From positions 1,910,599 through 1,974,598 of the forward strand of contig NZ_JAELVF020000001.1 in NCBI RefSeq assembly GCF_018101125.2: a stretch of 64,000 nucleotides of DNA, read 5' to 3'. Positions within the stretch are counted from its first letter, which is position 1; each line of letters opens with the position of its first letter. The stretch comes from Streptomyces tardus (GTDB lineage Bacteria > Actinomycetota > Actinomycetes > Streptomycetales > Streptomycetaceae). A model generated the notes under the pieces. The model had not been told where the DNA came from. It did no database searches and worked only from the letters and a program-made list of their open reading frames with translations. Shown here piece by piece: positions 47,709-58,241 of this stretch. The translations under genes and the position numbers were made by a program.

Positions 47709-48401
47709 TCAAGTGGCGTGCGGGCCGGGCGGGTTGGGGCGCACGAGGCCCAGGTCGTAGGCGTGGATCGTCGCCTGGACCCGGTCGCGCACCCCGAGCT
47801 TGCGCAGCAGTGCGTTGACATGGGTTTTCACGGTGCCGACGGCGATGCCGAGCCGACCACCGATCTCGGCGTTGCTCAGTCCGGTGGCGAGCAGGCCGAG
47901 CACATGGCGTTCGCGTTCGGTGAGGTTCGCCGACTCGGGACGCGTCCGCTCGTACGGGCGGGAGCGCCCGGACTCCGGCTGCGCCGCATAGTGGCCGATC
48001 AGCCGACGGGTGGCGGACGGCGCCAGTACGCTCTCGCCGACCGCCACCACCCGGATCCCGCGCAGGAGTTCGGCCGCGTGGACGTCCTTCAGCAGAAAGC
48101 CGGAGGCTCCCGCGCGCAGTGCGTCGAAGACGTACGAGTCGAGGTCGAACGTGGTCAGCACCAGTACGCGGGGGCCGTTCGGCACGGCGGTGATGATGCG
48201 GGTGGCGGCGATCCCGTCGACCTCCGGCATCCGGACGTCCATGACGACCACGTCGGGCGCGAGTTCGCGCGCGAGGTGCACCGCCGCGGCACCGTCGGCG
48301 GCCTCGCCCACGACGCACATGTCCTCCTCGGCGTCGATCACCGCGGCGAACCCCGCCCGGACCACGCCCTGGTCGTCGACTACCAGCACCCTCAGACTCA
48401 C
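47709..48401 (-). CDS. NarL/LuxR-family response regulator
   Basis: 230 aa. Receiver: VLVVDDQ (acidic pair), phospho-acceptor in DVVVMDVRMPE, Thr LVLTTF, Lys GFLLKDV. C-terminal LuxR HTH: LTERERHVLGLLATGLSNAE with TVKTHVNALLRKL. GTG 48401 has GGAGGA 7 bases upstream and overlaps the kinase stop (GTGA), so it is translated with its partner kinase. Confidence 0.93.
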   Translation of the reverse strand: MSLRVLVVDDQGVVRAGFAAVIDAEEDMCVVGEAADGAAAVHLARELAPDVVVMDVRMPEVDGIAATRIITAVPNGPRVLVLTTFDLDSYVFDALRAGASGFLLKDVHAAELLRGIRVVAVGESVLAPSATRRLIGHYAAQPESGRSRPYERTRPESANLTERERHVLGLLATGLSNAEIGGRLGIAVGTVKTHVNALLRKLGVRDRVQATIHAYDLGLVRPNPPGPHAT

Positions 48402-51061
48402 CGGTTCCTCCTGTCGTCGTCCCGCTCCGTGCCCGGCTCGCGGCCCGCCGCGCCGTCGCCGAGCGGCAGCGAGATGCGGAACGCTCCCGGTGAGCCGTCG
48501 AATCCGGCCGTCAGTGTGCCACCGAGCGCGTCGACACGGGCCGCCAGCCGCGCTGCCGCCGCGGGCCGGTCGGCACCCGCCGCTCCGGTCGCCGTGATCG
48601 TCAACTCTGCTTCGTCCGCGTCGAGTTCGACCGTAGTGACGGCGGCCGGCCGCTGCGCCGCAGTGGCCGAGAGCAGCGTCTCGGTGAGGTGGTACGCCGC
48701 GAGGTCGACGGCTGCGGGCAGGCGCTGCGGTACGCGCGGCGTCAGCCGGATCCGTACGTCGCGGCCGGTGGCGCGGGTCTGCCGGGCGAGCAGATCGAGG
48801 GCGTCGACCGTCGGCTGCGGACGGCGGGGAGCACCGGCGTCCGCCGCGCCCTCGCGGCACGGCGCGGCGACGCCGCCGGAGCCCCGCGCGCCGCCGGAGA
48901 GGTGCGCGTCAGCACTGCTCTGCGTCGCGCCGGAGCCGTCTCGCGTTTCGCCGGGCGCATGCGTATCGCCGGCCGGGGTCGTATCACCGTCGTGCGCGTC
49001 CCCGCCCGAGGGCGCGTCGCGAGCTGTGGGGGCGTCACCCAAGGGGCGGGCCGCACTCAAGGGGCGTGCTTCGCCCGAGGGGCGGGCGTCGCCGGGGGTG
49101 TCGTCGCCGTGGACGGAGTCGAGCAGGGCGCGCATCGCCGCCAGCGCCTCGCGGGCCCGTTCGGCGGTCGCTTCGAGCCGCCCGGCTTCGGCCTCGGCGG
49201 CCATGTCGGCGGTGCGTGCGAGCACGGTCGTCTCCAATCCGGCGGTGATGCGGCGGCGTTCGGCCCAGGCGTCGCGTACGGCCGCCTCGGTCCAGTCGTC
49301 GATACGCGCCGCGCGCGCGTCCTCGGCGTCGTGTGTCCGTCTACCGCGCCACAGACCCGCCGTCTCGGCGGCGCCGACAAGCAGCACGGCTCCGGCCACG
49401 CACCCCGCGACCACCGCCCAGAGCGGCAGCGCCGTACCGCGTCCGAGCACCGCGGCGACCGCCGCCGCGGCGTGCACCGCCGCGCAGCCCGCCGGCGCGA
49501 TCAGCCCGTCCGGTTCGGCGACACCGGCGACACCGAACCGGCCGCCGGGCCCCGCGGCGGTGCCGTCGGGGCGGGGGCGTTCCCGGCCGACGAGCGCCGC
49601 ACAGGTGGCGACGGCGCTGAGCAGCGGCGGCAGCAGCACCGGCCCGGACCAGTGCCCCAAGGCCATCGCGACCGGCCACAGCGGCACCAGCGCGAGGAGC
49701 GCGAGGAGCGCCGTGCGCGGCGAACGGCGCAGCCACAGCAGGGCGACCGCCTGCGCGGCTGCGAGCAGCGCGAACAGCACCCCGGCCGGAACCTGCCAGC
49801 CGCCGCTCGGCTCGGCCGGCGTCCGCGCCGTGCTGAGCACCAGCGTCGACAGCAGCGGCTGGGTGCACAGGCCGAGGGCCGCGACCAGCTGCGCGACCCG
49901 GTGGCCGACGGGTTCCGTCCGCTCCACCAACGCGGCCTCGTGGCCCGGGAGTTCGGCGCGGACCTCCCAACCGCCGTCCGGGCCGGGCCCGGTCCGCAGC
50001 GTGCCGCCGGCCTCCCGCGCCCGCGAACGCAGCGATCCCTGCCCGCGTCCGCCGCCCAGCCCCGCCGCGTGCGCGGTTGCGCCGGCGGGCGGTGCGGCGT
50101 TGGTGATCCGCACCTCGGTCTGCGCCTCGCCGTACCGGCAGACCACCGTGGTGGGGGCGCCGGGTGCGTGGCGGGCCACGTTGGTCAGCGCCTCGCGGAC
50201 GATGCCGTACGCCGCGTCGGCGACCGCGCCGGCGGGCAGTGCGTCGATCTCGTGCTCGATGATCCCGCCCAGCCGGCCGAAGCCCGTGACGAGGTCGAGC
50301 AACCGCTCGCGCGGGGTGGGGAGTTCGTCCGCCGACGCCGCGGGCGAGCGTACGGCCGTGAGGGCGGCGGTGACCGTACGACCCGTACCGGCGGCGAACT
50401 CCAGTGCCTCACCGGCGAGTTCGGGGCGTCGGTCGCCCAGGCTGAGCGCCGCGCCGGCAGTGACGACGACAGCGGTCAGATGGTGCGCGCTGACGTCGTG
50501 CAACTCCCGTTCCATCCGCCGTCGTTCGGCTGCCGGGAGCCGGTGGCGCTCCGACTCGGCTTGTTCCAGACGGAGTTCGGCCGCCGCGCGGGCCCGCCGG
50601 TTGCGTCGTACCAGCAGACCGGTGCCGCAGGCGCCGGCGTGGAGCAGCGCGGTCAGGACGAGGTCGAGCCCGTGGCGGTCGCTGATCCCGTGCAGACTCA
50701 CGCCGTGGACGAACTGCCAGCCGGAGAGCGCGGCTGCGCACAGCACCGCGGTGAAGGTGTCCCGTTCCGTCGCCACGGTGAACAGCGCGAGCGCGAGTCC
50801 GGCCGTGCCCAGTACCGCGGTGCCACCGGTGGGCAGCGCCCCGGCGCCCAGCGCACAGGCGGCGACGGCCGGCAGCAGCGCGAGCACGGGCCGAGAGCGG
50901 CGCACCGTGAGCGCGGCCGTCACGGTTGCCGCGACCAGCAGCGCCACCAGCAGCGCCGAGGCGGACGGCGCCGTTCCGCGCAGCAGCGATCCGCCCGGCC
51001 ACACCAGGGCCTGGAGGCAGAGCAGGAGAGCCGGCAGCAACCGGTCGTCGTCGCGTTTCAC
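48398..51061 (-). CDS. Double-module NarL-type histidine kinase, second module degenerate
   Basis: 887 aa. A membrane block (about 10-150) precedes HisKA_3 (ERRRMERELHDVSAHHLTAV, with catalytic His in ELHD) and an HATPase (AAYGIVREALTNVARHAPGA, GLGGGRGQGSLRSRA). A second membrane block follows (about 395-590), then a HisKA_3-like helix without His (RRITAGLETTVLARTADMAA). After a Pro/Gly/Asp-rich low-complexity stretch (about 665-765), a worn HATPase-like end closes the protein (AYHLTETLLSATAAQ, RLAARVDALGGTLTAGF). The second module probably cannot bind ATP fully and may be regulatory. Stop overlaps the response regulator start. Confidence 0.9.
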   Translation of the reverse strand: MKRDDDRLLPALLLCLQALVWPGGSLLRGTAPSASALLVALLVAATVTAALTVRRSRPVLALLPAVAACALGAGALPTGGTAVLGTAGLALALFTVATERDTFTAVLCAAALSGWQFVHGVSLHGISDRHGLDLVLTALLHAGACGTGLLVRRNRRARAAAELRLEQAESERHRLPAAERRRMERELHDVSAHHLTAVVVTAGAALSLGDRRPELAGEALEFAAGTGRTVTAALTAVRSPAASADELPTPRERLLDLVTGFGRLGGIIEHEIDALPAGAVADAAYGIVREALTNVARHAPGAPTTVVCRYGEAQTEVRITNAAPPAGATAHAAGLGGGRGQGSLRSRAREAGGTLRTGPGPDGGWEVRAELPGHEAALVERTEPVGHRVAQLVAALGLCTQPLLSTLVLSTARTPAEPSGGWQVPAGVLFALLAAAQAVALLWLRRSPRTALLALLALVPLWPVAMALGHWSGPVLLPPLLSAVATCAALVGRERPRPDGTAAGPGGRFGVAGVAEPDGLIAPAGCAAVHAAAAVAAVLGRGTALPLWAVVAGCVAGAVLLVGAAETAGLWRGRRTHDAEDARAARIDDWTEAAVRDAWAERRRITAGLETTVLARTADMAAEAEAGRLEATAERAREALAAMRALLDSVHGDDTPGDARPSGEARPLSAARPLGDAPTARDAPSGGDAHDGDTTPAGDTHAPGETRDGSGATQSSADAHLSGGARGSGGVAAPCREGAADAGAPRRPQPTVDALDLLARQTRATGRDVRIRLTPRVPQRLPAAVDLAAYHLTETLLSATAAQRPAAVTTVELDADEAELTITATGAAGADRPAAAARLAARVDALGGTLTAGFDGSPGAFRISLPLGDGAAGREPGTERDDDRRNR

Positions 51062-51494
51062 GTGGCCAGGCTAGGTCCGGGCCCGCTCCGTACGGCTCGG
51101 GCTGTGGGGCGATATCGGGGCGGCGGCTCTCTATCGCTGGTTCGAGGCCGGCCTCGTCCGACAGGCCGAAGCACCGCGCGGGACAGCGCCCGTCGCCGGC
51201 CGCGCCGCCACCGCGGCAGCCGGCCTGCCGCCACCCGACGCCGGTGTGGCTGACACCTCGACGCCCGTACGCCTCGGCTCCCGTACGCCCTTGTCCCCAT
51301 ACGCCTCGACCGCCCGTACGCCCACCGCCCCGCCGTGTACGCCGTGTACGCCGGGGACGCCGGGGACGCAGGGGACGGCGGGGACGGCGGCGGGGCGGGC
51401 CCGAAGACCCGCCCCGCGCTGCGCCCGTCGGCCCGACGGGGCCGACGGGGCCGACGGGGCCGACGGGCGTCAACCGCCCTGTCGGCACCGCGTG
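51062..51494. other. 433-bp gap with CGTACGCC motifs and a 9-bp microsatellite
   Basis: Many CGTACGCC words at 51265-51350 and four copies of CGACGGGGC at about 51434-51468. No supported gene. Probable promoter of the histidine kinase at the left end. Confidence 0.5.
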
Positions 51495-53987
51495 TTACGC
51501 CGCCGCGCCGAGCTTCTCCCCCGCCGAGGTCCCGGCCGCGGACTCCTCGGACCGGGCCCGGCGACGCAGTACGTACCAGAAGACCTCCAGGGTCACACCG
51601 GCCACGACGGCGACACCGACCGCGGTCCAGGGCGCCTGGGTGCCGACCAGGCTGATCTGGAAGAAGTCCTGGAGGAACGGCACGGTGAGCACGGTCGCGA
51701 ACGACAGCGCCATGGTGCCGACCAGCAGCACCCGCCACCAGGTGTACGGGCGGGAGATGATCGCCAGCGCCCAGAGCGCGACCAGGAACAGCGTCAGACA
51801 GGCGATGGAGGTCTCCGCCTCCAGGTTGTCGTCGTACACCGACCGCGCCATCAGATACGACACGGTGGTGGCGACGGCCGCGAGGCTGCCCGCGGGGATC
51901 GCGAACCTCAGCACCCGGCCCACGAAGTTGGACTTCGCCCGCTCCTTGTTCGGGGCGAGCGCCAGGAAGAAGGCCGGAATCCCGATCGTCAGCGAACCGA
52001 TCAGGGTCAGATGCCGCGGCAGGAAGGGGTACGGGGTCTGCGCGAACACCACGATGATCGCGAGCAGCGCTCCGTACACCGTCTTGGTGAGGAAGAGGTT
52101 GGCGACCCGCTCGATGTTGCCGATCACCCGGCGGCCCTCGGCGACCACCGACGGGAGGGTGGCGAAGCTGTTGTTCAGCAGCACGATCTGGGCGACGCCG
52201 CGCGAGGCCGGACTGCCGGAGCCCATCGCGACCGCGATGTCCGCGTCCTTGAGCGCAAGCACGTCGTTGACGCCGTCACCGGTCATCGCCACCGTGTGGC
52301 CGCGCGACTGGAGCGCGTGCACCATGTCCCGCTTCTGCTGCGGACCGACGCGGCCGAAGATCGTGTTGCCCTCGACCTCGTCGGCGAGCCGGTCCGGCTC
52401 GCGCGCACCGTCGGGCAGGCCGCGGGCGTCCACCGGGTGCTCGGCGCCGGGGAGCTCGAGGCCGCGGGCGACGGCGCCGACGGAGAGCGCGTTGTCCCCG
52501 GAGATGACCTTGGTGTCCACGCCCTGGTCGGCGAAGTACCGCAGCGTCTCCGAGGCCTCGGGGCGGATGCGCTGCTTGATCACGACCAGCGCGACCGGGG
52601 TGGCCGCCGCCGTCGCGGTCGCCGGCTCGGCGAGCAGCGCGTCCAGCTCGGCGGAGCAGCGGGCCAGCAGCAGGACCCGCAGCCCCTTGGCGCCGTACTC
52701 GTCGACCTCGGCCAGCGAGGCGTGGCCGGCGGGCAGCAGCACGTCGGGTGCGCCCAGCAGCCAGGTCTCGGTCCCGCCCGCGGCGGTGCGCACGGTGGCG
52801 CCGCTCCACTTGCGCGCCGAGGAGAACGGGGCGCCGCCGACCACCGACCAGCCGGCAGGGGCCGGGTAGCGGTCGATGATGGCCTGGAGGCTGGCGTTGG
52901 GACGCTCGTCCGCGCTGCCGAGCGCGCCGAGCACCGCGTCCACGTCGATGTCGGCGGGCGCGTCGCCCAGCCGGTGCACGGTCTCGACGTCCATCGAGGC
53001 CTCGGTGAGCGTGCCGGTCTTGTCCAGGCAGACGGTGTCGACCCGGGCCAGGCCCTCGATCGCCGGCAGCTCCTGGACCAGGCACTGCTTGCGGCCCAGC
53101 CGTACGACTCCGACCGCGAAGGCGATCGAGGTGAGCAGCACCAGGCCCTCGGGCACCATCGGCACCAGACCCGCGACCATCCGGCGCACGGCCTCCGGCA
53201 GATCGCCGTCGTTGATCGCCAACTGGCTGATGATCAGGGCGATTCCGGCCGGAATGATGACGTACGTGACGTACTTCAGGATCGTGCTGATGCCCTGCCG
53301 CAGCTCGGAGTTGACCAGCGTGAAGCGCTTGGCCTCCTCGGCGAGCTGCGCGGCGTACGCGTCCTTGCCCACCCGGGTCGCGGCGAACGCGCCCCCACCG
53401 GCGACGACGAAGCTGCCGGACATCACCGGGTCGCCGGGCTCCTTGACGACCGGATCGGCCTCGCCGGTCAGCAGCGACTCGTCGACCTCCAGGTTGTCGG
53501 TGAAGACCGCCTGACCGTCGACGACGATCTTGTCGCCCGGCCCGAGCTCGATGACGTCGCCGAGCACCACCTCGGACGGGCTGATCTCGACGACCTCCCC
53601 GTCGCGCCGGACCGACGGACGGGTCTCGCCGACGATGGCCAACTCGTCCAGGGTCCGCTTGGCGCGCACCTCCTGGAAGATGCCGATCAGGATGTTGGCG
53701 ACGATCACACCGCCGAAGAGGCCGTCCTGGATCGGGCCGACGATCATGATGATGACGAAGAGGACGCCGATGATCGCGTTGATACGGGTGAAGACGTTCG
53801 CCCGCACGATCTCGCCGACGCTGCGGCTGGACCGCGGCGGTACGTCGTTGACCTGCCCGGCGGCGACCCGTGCGGCGACTTCCGCGGAGGTCAGACCGAC
53901 TCCTCGCGAGGCGTGATGGGCACCCCCGGACTCCTGTCCGGCCGACGAGTCCGCCGACTCGTCGATCGTGTCCAACCGTTCACTCAT
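51495..53987 (-). CDS. CtpE-like P-type cation ATPase
   Basis: 830 aa. Actuator LTGEADPV, phosphorylation site CLDKTGTLTE, hinge TGDGVNDVLALKDADIA, and membrane motif PMVPEGLVLLTSIAFAVG characteristic of the CtpE branch, implicated in calcium uptake in mycobacteria. About ten membrane helices. ATG 53987 has GGAGGG about 9 bases upstream; the frame is open further but lacks a better site. No metal-binding N-terminal domain, so heavy-metal export is less likely. Confidence 0.92.
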   Translation of the reverse strand: MSERLDTIDESADSSAGQESGGAHHASRGVGLTSAEVAARVAAGQVNDVPPRSSRSVGEIVRANVFTRINAIIGVLFVIIMIVGPIQDGLFGGVIVANILIGIFQEVRAKRTLDELAIVGETRPSVRRDGEVVEISPSEVVLGDVIELGPGDKIVVDGQAVFTDNLEVDESLLTGEADPVVKEPGDPVMSGSFVVAGGGAFAATRVGKDAYAAQLAEEAKRFTLVNSELRQGISTILKYVTYVIIPAGIALIISQLAINDGDLPEAVRRMVAGLVPMVPEGLVLLTSIAFAVGVVRLGRKQCLVQELPAIEGLARVDTVCLDKTGTLTEASMDVETVHRLGDAPADIDVDAVLGALGSADERPNASLQAIIDRYPAPAGWSVVGGAPFSSARKWSGATVRTAAGGTETWLLGAPDVLLPAGHASLAEVDEYGAKGLRVLLLARCSAELDALLAEPATATAAATPVALVVIKQRIRPEASETLRYFADQGVDTKVISGDNALSVGAVARGLELPGAEHPVDARGLPDGAREPDRLADEVEGNTIFGRVGPQQKRDMVHALQSRGHTVAMTGDGVNDVLALKDADIAVAMGSGSPASRGVAQIVLLNNSFATLPSVVAEGRRVIGNIERVANLFLTKTVYGALLAIIVVFAQTPYPFLPRHLTLIGSLTIGIPAFFLALAPNKERAKSNFVGRVLRFAIPAGSLAAVATTVSYLMARSVYDDNLEAETSIACLTLFLVALWALAIISRPYTWWRVLLVGTMALSFATVLTVPFLQDFFQISLVGTQAPWTAVGVAVVAGVTLEVFWYVLRRRARSEESAAGTSAGEKLGAAA

Positions 53988-54338
53988 GCGTGATGCCCTC
54001 CGCGCTCGCGCAACCGTCCTGTAGGGCCCCGGGAGGACCCACCCGGCTGACCGTAGAGCGTGCGGGGCCGATCGCACCATTCACCTTCGTCGCCCGTCGG
54101 GTCTGACGAAAGTGAGAACACCCGCTCCGGCGGGCTCCGGCCCGCTCCCGGCTGGGGACGCGGCACGGGCGGCAACGGTTGCGCACCCCGCGCGCGACGT
54201 GCGACCTGTGACGGGCGCGACGCCGGTGACAGGCGCGACGCCGGGGCGCCCACGTCCGTCGCGGAACGCCCCGTGAAGCCCGGACCAGGGGCGTGCGGCT
54301 CAGCGCACACCCGCGACCTCGGTGCAGGCCCGTGCGGC
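53988..54338. other. 351-bp gap, no supported gene
   Basis: Upstream of the P-type ATPase and downstream of the ABC permease gene. Contains a near-repeat of GTGCGGCTCAGYGCAC at about 54290-54345. Nothing else recognised. Confidence 0.4.
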
Positions 54339-55151
54339 TCAGTGCACGTCGCGCAGCCGGAACGCCGTACCGGCCACCAGCAGTACGCCCACCGTGTAAC
54401 CGGCGACCAGCAGGAGCGACGCGCCGGCGCCGAGACTGCCGACCACCTCCGCGCCGGCGTCGGAGGTCTGGATCACCTTCTCCAGCGCGGCGGTCGGCGA
54501 GACGCCCGCCACCCAGCCCTGGAAGTCGCCGAAGAGCGGGCCGAGGAGCGACGGCAGGAGCAGCACCGCCACGGCCGCGGTCACCGCACCCGCCGAGTGA
54601 CGCACCAGCAGGCCGATCGCCAGCCCCAGCAGCCCGGAGACGGCGAACGACGCCGCAGCGCCGAAGAGCGCGGGCAGCGGCTCGCCCTGCGCGTACGTCC
54701 CGCTCGGCAGCAGTGCGTCTCCCAGCAGATATGCGGCCGTGCACGAGATCAGCCCCACCGCGTACAGCACCGACGCCACCAGCGTCGTCTTGGCCGCCAC
54801 CACCGTGCCGCGGCGCGGACAGGCGGTGAGCGTCGTACGGATCGTGCCGCTGGCGTACTCGCCGCTGACGACGAGCACACCGAACACGGCCGCCAGCATC
54901 TGTCCGACGACGGCCAGCGTGAGACTGCCGCCCAGCACGGTGTCGTCGGGCTGCAGGCTCTCGCTGAGAGCGACGAACACCGCGCCGAGGGCGGTCACCG
55001 TGCCGGCAGCCACCGCGGTCCACAGCGTCGAACGGACACTGGTGAACTTGATCCACTCATGGCCGATCGCCTGCCGGAAACCGGCTCTCCCCGCGGGCGG
55101 CCGGGGCTCGGCCCTCAGCTCCGTCCTGTCCGTCCTGGTGTCCCCTCTCAT
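54339..55151 (-). CDS. ABC-2 type transporter permease
   Basis: 270 aa, six hydrophobic segments. N-terminal HEWIKFTSVRSTLWT is the classic entry of Streptomyces ABC-2 permeases; VSGEYASGTIRTTLTACPRR is the conserved cytoplasmic loop. Overlaps the ATPase gene by ATGA, so it forms an export complex with it. Substrate unknown. Confidence 0.92.
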   Translation of the reverse strand: MRGDTRTDRTELRAEPRPPAGRAGFRQAIGHEWIKFTSVRSTLWTAVAAGTVTALGAVFVALSESLQPDDTVLGGSLTLAVVGQMLAAVFGVLVVSGEYASGTIRTTLTACPRRGTVVAAKTTLVASVLYAVGLISCTAAYLLGDALLPSGTYAQGEPLPALFGAAASFAVSGLLGLAIGLLVRHSAGAVTAAVAVLLLPSLLGPLFGDFQGWVAGVSPTAALEKVIQTSDAGAEVVGSLGAGASLLLVAGYTVGVLLVAGTAFRLRDVH

Positions 55152-56074
55152 CGGGCAACCTCCTTCTCGGGCCGGGCGCGGTAGCGCGCGGCGGGTTGGG
55201 CCAGCTCCGTGTAGACGTCCTCCAACGAGGAGTGGCGCGGGGTGAGTTCATGGATCGCGTGGCCGTGCCGGCGGGCGAGATCGCCGATGACGTCCGCGCT
55301 CAGCCCCTCGACGCGCCAGCCGCCGCGCGGCTCCGGCCGCCACCGCGCGCCCCGCCCCTCCACCAGCGAGCGCAGACCCTCCGGCTCGGGCGTTCGGACC
55401 AGCACATGGCCCTGCGAATGCGTCTCGATGAAGTCCCGCATCGTGGTGTCCGCCAACAGCCGTCCCCGGCCGACGACGATCAGATGGTCCGCGGTGAGCT
55501 CCATCTCGCTCATGAGGTGGCTGGAGAGGAAGACCGTACGGCCCTGCGCGGCAAGGGACTTCAGCAGATCGCGCATCCAGCGGATGCCCTCGGTGTCCAG
55601 TCCGTTGACCGGTTCGTCGAGGATCAGCACCTCGGGGTCGCCGAGGAGCGCGGCGGCGATGCCGAGCCGCTGCCCCATGCCGAGCGAGAAGCCGCGGACC
55701 CGCCGACGGGCGGTGTCGGCGGGCAGCCCCACCAGCTCCAGCACCTCGTCGACCCGGTCGCGCGCGATGCCGTTGCTGACCGCGAGGCCGAGCAGATGCC
55801 GCTGGGCGGACCGTCCGCCGTGCACCTCTCCGGCGCCCAGCAGCGAACCGACCGTACGCAGCGGCGAGGGCAGCCCGGAGTACGGCACCCCGCCGACCGT
55901 CACGCCGCCGGAAGTGGGAGCGTCCAGGCCCAGGATCAGCCGCATCGTGGTCGTCTTCCCGGCTCCGTTCGGGCCGAGGAAGCCGGTGACGCGGCCTGGT
56001 TTCACGTGGAACGTCAGTCGGTCGACGGCGACGTGGTCGCCGTAGCGTTTGGTGAGTTCTCTTGCTTCGATCAT
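55148..56074 (-). CDS. ABC transporter ATP-binding protein
   Basis: 308 aa. Walker A GFLGPNGAGKTTTMR, signature FSLGMGQRLGIAAAL, Walker B VLILDEPVNGLD, switch SSHLMSEM. C-terminal extension of about 90 residues (VLVRTPEPEGLRSLVEG) typical of drug/lantibiotic-type export ATPases. ATG 56074. Neighbouring NarL-type response regulator (56268-57002) reads into it on the same strand and may control it. Confidence 0.94.
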   Translation of the reverse strand: MIEARELTKRYGDHVAVDRLTFHVKPGRVTGFLGPNGAGKTTTMRLILGLDAPTSGGVTVGGVPYSGLPSPLRTVGSLLGAGEVHGGRSAQRHLLGLAVSNGIARDRVDEVLELVGLPADTARRRVRGFSLGMGQRLGIAAALLGDPEVLILDEPVNGLDTEGIRWMRDLLKSLAAQGRTVFLSSHLMSEMELTADHLIVVGRGRLLADTTMRDFIETHSQGHVLVRTPEPEGLRSLVEGRGARWRPEPRGGWRVEGLSADVIGDLARRHGHAIHELTPRHSSLEDVYTELAQPAARYRARPEKEVAR

Positions 56075-56267
56075 GCTTCCGAAGCTAGAAGCGCCCGCCG
56101 CTCCTGCCATCCGCCAACGGGAGTCGAGCACTACACCCCACGACGTACCTCGGCCCGGCCCGGCACGGGAGGCGGCCGGCGGCGACCGGAGGCGGCCGGT
56201 GGCGACCAGTGGCGGTCGGTGGCGCGGCCGGCGGTCCGGCTCTGCGGCGGCGGCCACGACGCCCGCC

Positions 56268-57002
56268 TCAGGCGGGTGCGCCGCCCCGTCCTCCGGCCCG
56301 TACCAGCCCCGTCTCGTACGCGAACACCACCAGCTGCGCACGGTCCCGGGCGCCGAGCTTGGTCATCGCCCGGTGGACATGGGTCTTGGCGGTGTACTGG
56401 CTCATCAGCAGCTCACGGCCGATCTCCTCGTTGGTCAGCCCGGCCGCCACCAGCGCCATCACCTCGCGTTCACGGTCGGTGAGCGCACCGAGCCGTTCGG
56501 CGCCGGCCGCTTCCGGCGCCGCGAGCCTGGCGAACTCCTCGATCGTTCTGCGCGTCACCGCCGGCGCCAGCAGCCCCTGACCGGCCGAGACCGTACGGAT
56601 CGCCGCACGCAGCTCGTCGGGCTCGACATCCTTGAGCAGAAAGCCCGCCGCCCCGCTCCGCAGCGCCTCGAAGACGTACGAGTCGATCTCGAAGGTGGTC
56701 AGTATCAGCACCCGGACCCCGTCCAGCGCGGGGTCCGCGGCGATTCTGCGGGTCGCTTCCAACCCGTCGATACCGGGCATCCGGATGTCCATCAGCACCA
56801 GATCGGGCCGGGTCATCCGTACCGCCTCGACGGACTGCACGCCGTCCGCGGCCTCGGCGACGACCACCAGGTCCTCGGTCAGTTCGAGCAACGCCCGGAA
56901 GCCGGCCCGCACCACCGTCTGGTCGTCGGCCAGTACGATCCGCACGCGTTTCGCCTCGACAGCCTCGGCGGCCTCGGGCCCCGGCGGCTCCTGCTCGGTC
57001 AT
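56268..57002 (-). CDS. NarL/LuxR-family response regulator
   Basis: 244 aa. Receiver: IVLADDQ, phospho-acceptor in DLVLMDIRMPG, ILTTF, FLLKDV. HTH: LTDREREVMALVAAGLTNEE then TAKTHVHRAMTKLGARDRAQ. Start ATG 57002. Its likely partner kinase is the gene at 58824-60092, from which it is now separated by two genes and a rearranged segment; that pairing is inference. Confidence 0.92.
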   Translation of the reverse strand: MTEQEPPGPEAAEAVEAKRVRIVLADDQTVVRAGFRALLELTEDLVVVAEAADGVQSVEAVRMTRPDLVLMDIRMPGIDGLEATRRIAADPALDGVRVLILTTFEIDSYVFEALRSGAAGFLLKDVEPDELRAAIRTVSAGQGLLAPAVTRRTIEEFARLAAPEAAGAERLGALTDREREVMALVAAGLTNEEIGRELLMSQYTAKTHVHRAMTKLGARDRAQLVVFAYETGLVRAGGRGGAPA

Positions 57003-57114
57003 GCGGCACAGCGTACGGCGCGACCGACCCCGCACACGGGGGATCGCGGGGACGCGGGCTGCGGGTCGGCGGCGGCCGTACATGCTCCCGGGCAGGCGTC
57101 GCGGTGCCTCTCCT

Positions 57115-57954
57115 TCAGGGCGCCGACGGCTTGCGTCCCTCGCCCGGCGGGCCGGCGAACGCCTGCGCGAAGTCGAGCCAGGCGTCGGCCTGTTCGCCGT
57201 GTGCGACCATCGCGAGGTCGTCGCGGTGACGCCTGCGGGTGACCAGCAGGCAGAAGTCGAGCGCCGGTCCGGTCACCCTCTGGCCGGCCTCCTCCGGGCC
57301 CCAGGTCCACAACTGCCCGTCGGGACCCAGCAGTTCGACCCGGAACGGCTCATCGGGGGCAGTCCGGCCGTTGACCGTGTGCGCGAAGTCCCTTGTCCGG
57401 ACGCCGAGGTGGGCGACATTGCGCAGCCGGTTGGTCGGTGTGCGGACCACACCCAGTGCGTCCGCCACGTCCTGGCCGTGCGCCCAGGTCTCCATCAGCC
57501 GCGCCGTCGCCATCGACATCGCGCTCATCGGCGGCCCGAACCACGGCAGTTTGGTGCCGGAAGGCACCCCGGCGAGTGCCTCCGCCAGCGCCGATCTGGT
57601 CGCGCGCCAGTGGTCGGCGAGATCCGCGCGCTCGGCAGCCTCCGCAGCGGCACGGTCGACGTACCCCTCCAACTCCCCCATCGAGCGCTCCAGTTCGGCG
57701 CGGAACGCGTCCGGCCGGGTCGCCGAGAGCAGGGCGACCTCGTCCGTCCAGGCGAGGTGCCCGATCTGGTGCGCGACAGTCCAGCCGGGCGCCGGTGTCG
57801 CAGTGCCCCAGCCCTCGGGCGCCAACTCCCGTACGAGGCGGTCCAGTTCATCACCCTCCGCGCGCAACTCAGCGGGCACGCCGGTCACACGGGGGGTGCG
57901 GCCCTGCGCGTCGGCCGCGCCTGCTGAGTCCTGTGCTGTCTCGGAGGAGGTCAC
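57115..57954 (-). CDS. TIGR03084 / maleylpyruvate-isomerase-like (DinB fold) protein
   Basis: 279 aa from GTG 57954 (GAGGG upstream). N-terminal DinB-like helices with metal-ligand His: [20 protein letters not shown] and the later [18 protein letters not shown]-terminal sterol-carrier-like beta domain ([34 protein letters not shown]). Mycothiol-dependent enzymes of this fold are common in actinobacteria. The actual reaction is not known. Confidence 0.9.
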   Translation of the reverse strand: MTSSETAQDSAGAADAQGRTPRVTGVPAELRAEGDELDRLVRELAPEGWGTATPAPGWTVAHQIGHLAWTDEVALLSATRPDAFRAELERSMGELEGYVDRAAAEAAERADLADHWRATRSALAEALAGVPSGTKLPWFGPPMSAMSMATARLMETWAHGQDVADALGVVRTPTNRLRNVAHLGVRTRDFAHTVNGRTAPDEPFRVELLGPDGQLWTWGPEEAGQRVTGPALDFCLLVTRRRHRDDLAMVAHGEQADAWLDFAQAFAGPPGEGRKPSAP

Positions 57955-58241
57955 GCCCTCAACGTCGCACGCGCCACGGCGAAGGACAACACCCCTACAG
58001 CCCGAACGAGCCCGTCCGCGACACCCCAGCCCGCCGCCGGCCAACGCTGACCGACACCCGTCGACGCCCACCGACGCCCGGAACGATCGCCGCCCCCGCC
58101 GCCCGCCTCCGACGCCGTCCGCACCTCCCCGCGAGCAGCGGACAGACAGCTTGAGCAACCCGGTCAACGCGCTCAGCCCCGGCACGGCGAGCAGCCCCGA
58201 TACTGCGGGCAGCGCGGGGTTCCCCGTGGCACGGTGTGTCC

